The position numbers and the translations under genes are program-made. 64,000 nt of DNA from Candidatus Iainarchaeum sp. GTDB taxonomy: Archaea > Iainarchaeota > Iainarchaeia > Iainarchaeales > VGJJ01. The stretch covers positions 248,001-312,000 of the forward strand of contig CP064981.1 of NCBI GenBank assembly GCA_016699555.1, read 5' to 3'. Below are positions 59,642 through 64,000 of this stretch, piece after piece. Each line of letters starts with the position of its first letter. Positions within the stretch are counted from its first letter, which is position 1. Below the pieces are notes generated by a model. That model was not told the origin of the DNA and searched no databases. It saw only the letters and a list, made by a program, of their open reading frames with translations.

Positions 59642-59974
59642 ATGCTTTCATGGGAAGAATTTGAGAAAGTGGACATGCGAGTAGGGACGATTGTAAGAGT
59701 AAGTGATTTTCCAGAAGCACGCGTTCCAGCCTATCAACTCGAAATCGATTTTGGCCCAACCATTGGAATCAAACGTTCTTCCGCCCAAATCACCAAACTC
59801 TATTCTAAAGAAACACTCTTAGGAAAACAAATCATTGCCGTTGTCAATTTTGCTCCTAAAAAGATTGCACACTTTTACTCTGAAGTCTTGGTATTGGGGG
59901 TAGTGCAAGAAGACAAAGAAATTATTCTATTGCAACCCGAACGAAAAGCAAAGAACGGATATCAAATTCACTAA
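59642..59974 (+). CDS. csaA: CsaA-like tRNA-binding-domain protein
   Basis: Homodimeric OB-fold protein with a tRNA_bind domain, described in bacteria as a secretion-linked chaperone. WEEFEKVDMRVGTIVRVSDF, IDFGPTIGIKRSSAQITKLY and VVNFAPKKIAHFYSEVLVLG are the typical sequence. 110 residues, normal. The codons are somewhat more AT-rich than in the neighbouring ribosomal genes. Its stop overlaps that of the next gene (CTAA). Confidence 0.9.
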   Translation: MLSWEEFEKVDMRVGTIVRVSDFPEARVPAYQLEIDFGPTIGIKRSSAQITKLYSKETLLGKQIIAVVNFAPKKIAHFYSEVLVLGVVQEDKEIILLQPERKAKNGYQIH

Positions 59975-60561
59975 TTCTTTTCCATCATCCCATACTTCTT
60001 ATTTTTCTCGGTCATCTTCAAAAAATAATTCAAGCGCTGCACGCGTGTCGTAGAAATTTTAGTTGCGGTAATCCACCCAATGCGGATGCGCTTATACGTA
60101 TCAGGGAATTGCTGGAAGTGCTTCCACACGAGCTTGTTGGCTTTCATCTTCTCTAAAATATCTCTTGGAATCTCTTTCGTGGTGAACTTCTTTTCATGCT
60201 TGTTCTTTCCCTTGAACTCATGCAACCCATTCGTTGCAGCCAAACCAGCAGGTGTCATCTTCCCTTGTTTGATTAAGAAACGTACGCGCTCCTTGTTGGG
60301 TTCGGACCAGTTCGTTTTGTCCTTGCGCGGGGTAAAACGCTGTGCATACCACTCTGAATCGGGAGAGGGTTTCTTTACCGTCGAATCGATCCACCCAAAG
60401 CAAAGCGCCTCTTCGACCGCGTCCGAATAGGAAACGCGTGGCTTCCCGGATGCTTTCGTATGAAAAACGAGCCAGACTTCCTTCTCTTTCGCGTGGTGCC
60501 TCTCTAACCACTCACGCCATTCTGCGCGCGTCTGCGCAAAGCACTTCGTGGTGATTTCCAT
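59971..60561 (-). CDS. YdeI/OmpD-associated (OmdA) family protein
   Basis: A protein of the YdeI/OmdA family, common in bacteria and of uncertain function. CFAQTRAEWREWLERHHAKE, EALCFGWIDSTVKKP and RFTPRKDKTNWSEPNKERV are its hallmarks; the C-terminal half has RIGWITATKISTTR. The ATG at 60561 gives 196 residues, the family norm; the longer open frame overlaps the divergent gene. It is probably of bacterial origin. Confidence 0.85.
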   Translation of the reverse strand: MEITTKCFAQTRAEWREWLERHHAKEKEVWLVFHTKASGKPRVSYSDAVEEALCFGWIDSTVKKPSPDSEWYAQRFTPRKDKTNWSEPNKERVRFLIKQGKMTPAGLAATNGLHEFKGKNKHEKKFTTKEIPRDILEKMKANKLVWKHFQQFPDTYKRIRIGWITATKISTTRVQRLNYFLKMTEKNKKYGMMEKN

Positions 60562-60582
60562 TCCCACCAGTAAAACGGGATA

Positions 60583-60593
60583 GATTATATTGG
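60583..60593. promoter_or_regulatory. divergent promoter between the YdeI-like and GT2 genes
   Basis: GATTATATTGG. Reading right it lies about 20 bases before the leaderless ATG at 60613; reading left its mirror (CCAATATAATC) is about 22 bases before the ATG at 60561. Confidence 0.5.
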
Positions 60594-60612
60594 TGTAGGG
60601 ATTGATGCCTGC

Positions 60613-61320
60613 ATGTCGATCCGTCCCATCATCGTCATCTGCGCGCACAATGAAGAAGCATGGATCGGAAAAACGATGGAACTCATCCATGAACTGCCAC
60701 GCAAGGTCCAGGTCATTGTCGTGGACGATGGAAGTACTGATCGGACCGCAGCCATCGCGAGCGCAAACGGCGCACACGTCGTGACATTATCCCAAAACAG
60801 GGGGAAGGCGAATGCGTTCTTCGCAGGACTGCGTGCCGCATTGAAGCAGAGAGCCACCTCCGTGCTCACGCTCGATGCCGATATGGTGCGATTGGACCGG
60901 CGCGTTATACTCCAAATGATGCGCCATGCCGAAGAAGCAACGGCAAAAAGGAAAAAGCACATGACCATCGCCGCCACGAGCGAACTCATCGAGATGGGGC
61001 ACGAAAAGATCCCACTCGCACAAGGCACATACTTCTCAGGGATCCGCTCTTTCAGCTTGGCGGGGGTATATCACATCCTCCAGCATCCCCACAAGCGTTT
61101 AGTGGGCGGGTATGCGTTGGAGGAGTTCCTCAACCAAGCGTTTAGGCCCGAGCAGCGTATGGAAATACTCCACACCCTATTCAATCAACGCGAGCCCATC
61201 CGGACGATTGCTGCGCGCACGCATGAAGCCGAAGACATCATGCGATTCCAAGATCGCATGGCACAACGTAGAAAGAAGAGACGGCCCGTCATGAGCAGAC
61301 GCAAAAAAGGTTTCAAATAA
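60613..61320 (+). CDS. family 2 glycosyltransferase
   Basis: GT-A enzyme, 235 residues. IIVICAHNEEAWIGKTMELI and VQVIVVDDGSTDRTAAIA form the nucleotide site and VLTLDADMVRL the DxD metal site. YALEEFLNQAF near 170 replaces the usual ED motif. It has no membrane helix, and a strongly basic end (RRKKRRPVMSRRKKGFK). It is the fourth glycosyltransferase in the window; the partner pathway is unknown. Confidence 0.8.
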   Translation: MSIRPIIVICAHNEEAWIGKTMELIHELPRKVQVIVVDDGSTDRTAAIASANGAHVVTLSQNRGKANAFFAGLRAALKQRATSVLTLDADMVRLDRRVILQMMRHAEEATAKRKKHMTIAATSELIEMGHEKIPLAQGTYFSGIRSFSLAGVYHILQHPHKRLVGGYALEEFLNQAFRPEQRMEILHTLFNQREPIRTIAARTHEAEDIMRFQDRMAQRRKKRRPVMSRRKKGFK

Positions 61321-61328
61321 AATCAGAA

Positions 61329-61396
61329 ACAAAAAAAACGAAAATCAGGTGCCGCTTGCGCGGACACCCGTTCTCAATCGACCCAATTGGATCCTA
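61329..61396 (-). terminator. two-part 3' element after the four-helix membrane gene
   Basis: On the minus strand the stop TAG is followed at once by GATCC-AATT-GGGTC (61380-61393), then GATTGAGAAC, then a stem with GGGTG/CACCT and CCGC/GCGG arms, GCAA loop and one-base bulge (61347-61369), then GATTTTCG and eight T's. The first hairpin differs in sequence and loop from other copies, but the layout is the same. Confidence 0.8.
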
Positions 61397-61738
61397 ATTC
61401 TTGGCGATATCCCAAACAGCTTTGATCGCAACGATCACGGCTGCAGGTGCCATCAAGGTGGCGATTCCGGCGAAGATAGGGCCTAACCAGCTACCCACGA
61501 CAGGGACCAAGCTCCACTGGACCGAGCCAACGGCCAATAAGGCGATGACTGCGACCAAGAAGTGGGTCATTTCTTTGTCTTTGATGTTCAACAATCCGAT
61601 GATAATTCCCAAAACCACAAACAATAAGGGAATCCACTGCGCGACGCCTCCGAAGACGCCTGCTCCGAGCACACCCAAGATAATGGCGATAACCACGCCA
61701 ATGATGAATGCCCAGGAACCGATTTTCTGCATTTCCAT
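61394..61738 (-). CDS. four-helix membrane protein
   Basis: A 114-residue, very hydrophobic protein with four helices (WAFIIGVVIAIILGVLGAGV, IPLLFVVLGIIIGLL, FLVAVIALLAVGSV, IFAGIATLMAPAAVIVAI). No family recognised. GGAGGAG lies six bases before the ATG at 61738, better than the upstream in-frame start. The leader has a 10-bp hairpin and the 3' end a strong two-part terminator, suggesting a highly or tightly controlled transcript. Confidence 0.6.
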   Translation of the reverse strand: MEMQKIGSWAFIIGVVIAIILGVLGAGVFGGVAQWIPLLFVVLGIIIGLLNIKDKEMTHFLVAVIALLAVGSVQWSLVPVVGSWLGPIFAGIATLMAPAAVIVAIKAVWDIAKN

Positions 61739-61759
61739 GAGAAACTCCTCCTTTTGACG

Positions 61760-61783
61760 GATAACGAACAAAGGTTCGCTATC
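61760..61783 (-). promoter_or_regulatory. 10-bp hairpin in the 5' leader
   Basis: On the minus strand GATAGCGAAC pairs with GTTCGTTATC (one G-U) around CTTT, ending nine bases before the GGAGGAG of the gene at 61738. It resembles the EF-1alpha leader stem, which also contains CGAACCTTT before a GGAGGAG. Confidence 0.5.
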
Positions 61784-61898
61784 TCACGTACTACAACATA
61801 AGCTCGCTGATTTTTTAAACGACCAACAGACGAAAAGGCGTTTTATCGACTAAAAGCGAAAAATATGGCATTATAAGGCCTTTGGAGGCATTCTAGTT

Positions 61899-62327
61899 AT
61901 GGGTTACCGCTTCCTCGACGACGCACAGGCCGACGTGGCCATCGAAGCCAATGGAAAGACACGCGAAGAATTATTCGAATCCGCCGGAAAAGCCCTATTC
62001 GAGGTCGTGGGAAAAGAACCCCCTAAGGAGCCCCTGCGCCAGGTCTCTTTCTCCGTCAAAGCCCCCTTGCTCGAGGACCTCCTGCGAAAGTGGTTGAACG
62101 AGCTCATCTACATCAAGGACAACAAACGCCTCTACATCGCGCACTTCCACTTTCAATTCCTCGAACAAGACGGGCAACTTGTCGTGCAATCACGCATGCA
62201 AGGCATTCCACTCAATATCATGCAGTCGCATCACTTCAGGGTGGATCCAAAGGGGATTGCGCTGCACGGGTTTTCTCTCAAAAAACAGAAGACTGGATTT
62301 ACTGCAAAATTCATCGTAGATGTCTAA
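61899..62327 (+). CDS. archease
   Basis: Activator of the RNA ligase RtcB, helping its guanylylation and broadening its NTP use. YRFLDDAQADVAIEANGKTR, LLRKWLNELIYIKDNKR and the C-terminal HHFRVDPKGIALHGFSLKK are diagnostic; the metal-binding Asp/His set is present. 142 residues is normal. GGAGG precedes the ATG at 61899. The rtcB gene begins 0.8 kb downstream, separated by one surface-protein gene. Confidence 0.92.
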   Translation: MGYRFLDDAQADVAIEANGKTREELFESAGKALFEVVGKEPPKEPLRQVSFSVKAPLLEDLLRKWLNELIYIKDNKRLYIAHFHFQFLEQDGQLVVQSRMQGIPLNIMQSHHFRVDPKGIALHGFSLKKQKTGFTAKFIVDV

Positions 62328-62389
62328 TTTCAGTCAACAATTCAATTAAATGCCAATCATTCTATGTGTGAGTCAATGGAGGTATTTAC

Positions 62390-63037
62390 ATGAAAGTCAT
62401 CGCATTAATCGCTAGCTTTTTGGTGCTCGCCATGATTGGATCTTCTTTTGCGTTTGCAGTCGAAGATACCGATAGCATTGCCAACCAGAACGAAGCAACT
62501 GATGTAGCATCCGACCCACAACCATCCGCAAATCCACAAGACGCCACCCCTTGTGCAAATGACGTGGCTGCAACCACTAGCACCGCAACGGCAAACGACC
62601 AAGCCCAAGCAACTCCTTGCCCTACCGCAACGACGCCTGGGACAAATCCTGAACCGCCTGTTGTGCAACCCACCGGAGGAAATGGAGATCCAACTCCCAA
62701 TCCATCCGGGCACCGCCGCAGCCGCAACAATGAGAACACAGAGGAAAGCACAGTTGTAGAAGATACTCAAACTCCTACAGCGGAAACAACCCCTGTTGCT
62801 GTAGCTCCAACACCTACGGAAACAAATCCACGTAGCGGGTCAGTCGATCCAGTTGTGGCTCCCGGTGCATTCTTCACTGCAGCAAGCGACACCATGCCTG
62901 TTGTTGCAACAAATGATACCCCTGCACCGGACACCAGTCCATTGACCGGATTAGTCTCCACCGCCACCAACCCCCTTGTGGGAATTGGATTGCTCGTGGT
63001 GCTGGGCGGACTCTATCTCTATACGCGCCGCCATTAA
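62390..63037 (+). CDS. mucin-like secreted protein with C-terminal anchor
   Basis: A 215-residue protein: signal peptide (VIALIASFLVLAMIGSSFAFA), a long Thr/Pro/Ala/Asn-rich low-complexity stretch with probable O-glycosylation, and a C-terminal helix (LVGIGLLVVLGGLYLYTRRH) of the sorting-signal type: a Pro/Gly-led helix ending in Arg residues. A cleavable tripartite anchor is possible but no standard motif is present. GGAGG lies before the ATG. It ends with a clear hairpin terminator. Confidence 0.6.
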   Translation: MKVIALIASFLVLAMIGSSFAFAVEDTDSIANQNEATDVASDPQPSANPQDATPCANDVAATTSTATANDQAQATPCPTATTPGTNPEPPVVQPTGGNGDPTPNPSGHRRSRNNENTEESTVVEDTQTPTAETTPVAVAPTPTETNPRSGSVDPVVAPGAFFTAASDTMPVVATNDTPAPDTSPLTGLVSTATNPLVGIGLLVVLGGLYLYTRRH

Positions 63038-63045
63038 ATGCAAGA

Positions 63046-63080
63046 AAGAGTGCGCAAGCACTCTTCTTTCCTTCTTTTTT
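63046..63080 (+). terminator. GCAA-loop hairpin plus T-run
   Basis: AAGAGTGC-GCAA-GCACTCTT (63046-63065), then CTTTCCTTCTTTTTTTG. A textbook intrinsic-terminator shape nine bases after the stop. Confidence 0.75.
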
Positions 63081-63122
63081 TGAACGCATCGGCCACATTT
63101 TAAACTCGTTCGACGCCAGCTC

Positions 63123-64000
63123 ATGCGTATGCCTGCTTCCACGACGCATGGGTTTTCTCTCATCGCTAAAAATCAATGGGAACTCCCCGCAACGGGAAAG
63201 ATGCACGTGCCCGTGCGCGCAATCGCTTCCCCCTCGCTCCTCCAGCGCATGGACGCAAAATCCATCGAGCAAGCGAGGAATGTCGCCGAACTCCCGGGTA
63301 TTATGCGCGCCAGCTATATGATGCCGGACGCCCACCAGGGATATGGCTTTTGCATTGGAGGCGTGGCAGGATTCGACGCCAAAGAAGGAATCATCTCGCC
63401 CGGAGCAATCGGATTCGACATCAACTGCGGGATGCGCTTGATCGCAACCAATCTCACGCATGCGGATATCAAACCCCACATCAAGAAATTGATCGACGAC
63501 ATCTTCATCCGCGTCCCATCGGGCGTCGCGTGCAAGAGCAAGATGCCACTCAAAAAAAACCAAATCGATGAAGTGCTCTCCCACGGAGCGAAGTGGGCTA
63601 TCGACGAAGGAATGGGTTGGAAAGAAGACCTGGCATTCATGGAAGAAAATGGGAAAATGCCCCATGCCGATCCCGCTGCCGTCTCTGCGCGCGCAAAAGG
63701 ACGAGGACAAAACCAAATCGGAACGCTGGGGAGCGGAAACCACTACTTAGAGATCCAAACCACCACCGCCGACCAGATATTCGACGCTCCAACAGCGAAA
63801 GCATTCGGAGTCGAAAAACCAAAACAGGTGTTCATCATGGTCCACTGCGGCTCGCGCGGGATGGGACACCAGGTCGCAACCGACTACCTCGAACAATTCC
63901 TGGAATACGACCGCGCAAACGGAATTGCGCTCAAGGACAAAGAGCTAGCCCACGCCCCATTCGAATCGGAAGAAGGACAGGCATATTTTTCCGCCATGCA
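63123..64000 (+). CDS. rtcB: RNA-splicing ligase RtcB, C-terminus outside window
   Basis: Joins tRNA exons with 2',3'-cyclic phosphate ends, using GTP and Mn(II). Visible motifs: MMPDAHQGYGFCIGGVAGFD, GFDINCGMRLIATN (metal Cys), GSGNHYLEIQ (metal His) and HCGSRGMGHQV. The guanylylated His lies beyond base 64000. The ATG at 63123 follows a TATA-like ATTTTAAAC by about 20 bases, so a leaderless message is likely. A second Met is at 63129. Confidence 0.93.
   Translation, partial: MRMPASTTHGFSLIAKNQWELPATGKMHVPVRAIASPSLLQRMDAKSIEQARNVAELPGIMRASYMMPDAHQGYGFCIGGVAGFDAKEGIISPGAIGFDINCGMRLIATNLTHADIKPHIKKLIDDIFIRVPSGVACKSKMPLKKNQIDEVLSHGAKWAIDEGMGWKEDLAFMEENGKMPHADPAAVSARAKGRGQNQIGTLGSGNHYLEIQTTTADQIFDAPTAKAFGVEKPKQVFIMVHCGSRGMGHQVATDYLEQFLEYDRANGIALKDKELAHAPFESEEGQAYFSAM

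Noticed and set aside
1..64000. CRISPR arrays, insertion sequences and rRNA genes
   Set aside because: No regularly spaced direct repeats, no transposase-like proteins and no rRNA signature stretches were found.

Overview
The window is protein-dense archaeal DNA of roughly balanced base composition. The archaeal assignment is firm. There is a split RNA polymerase operon (rpoH, rpoB'', rpoB', rpoA', rpoA'') followed by eL30, uS12, uS7, EF-2, EF-1alpha and uS10. There are also archaeal NAC, proteasome beta, the KH/metallo-beta-lactamase termination factor FttA (aCPSF1), two geranylgeranyl reductases for ether lipids, archease and RtcB. Many genes have a TATA box about 20-25 bases before an ATG (leaderless) or a GGAGG-type Shine-Dalgarno. 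Short intergenic gaps and convergent genes that share stop codons suggest a compact genome, perhaps a DPANN-type lineage such as Diapherotrites or Micrarchaeota. That placement is inference; no rRNA or tRNA was seen to test it.

Layout. 1-8.5 kb: Ski2/Hel308-like helicase (cut by the window edge), thymidylate synthase with an MtrA-like N-terminal domain, NAC, two tiny related membrane proteins, an anchored surface protein, an FKBP isomerase and proteasome beta. 8.7-15.7 kb: FttA, a small ORF or RNA with its own promoter and terminator, Fap7/AK6 kinase, TsaC/Sua5, a surface protein, TRAM protein, DUF4013 protein and Nudix hydrolase. 15.8-31.6 kb: modular lipoprotein, RadC, DsbA-like protein, geranylgeranyl reductase, glycosyltransferases, an SdhA/SdhB pair with fumarase, HicBA toxin-antitoxin, superoxide dismutase, a kinase-like protein and a second geranylgeranyl reductase. 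31.6-38.5 kb: a visibly AT-rich island with a coupled four-gene operon of membrane or secreted proteins, ending in a 1160-residue repeat protein with an M64-type metallopeptidase, then two divergent four-cysteine paralogues. 38.6-44.7 kb: carotenoid genes crtB, crtI, crtYc and crtYd, a glycosyltransferase and small membrane or basic proteins. 44.8-59.6 kb: transcription and translation operons. 59.6-64 kb: CsaA-like, YdeI-like, glycosyltransferase, membrane protein, archease, mucin-like surface protein and the start of RtcB.

Functional themes. SdhAB plus fumarase would interconvert succinate, fumarate and malate, but SdhB lacks the ligands of the [3Fe-4S] cluster and no membrane anchor genes follow, so a soluble enzyme is likely. 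CrtB, CrtI and CrtYcd together are enough in principle to make a cyclised carotenoid from geranylgeranyl diphosphate, the precursor also used for the lipids.

The most unusual signal is in the RNA. Many genes end in a hairpin that starts at or overlaps the stop codon and is followed by a T-run. At several loci the same two-part layout recurs: a variable hairpin (often with a UUCG loop), a linker ending in GAGAAC, a second hairpin with GGGTG/CACCC-like arms, then T's. Arm sequences change between copies while pairing is kept. This is unusual for archaea, whose terminators are usually described as plain T-tracts. Structured 5' leaders also precede EF-1alpha, one geranylgeranyl reductase and a small membrane protein.
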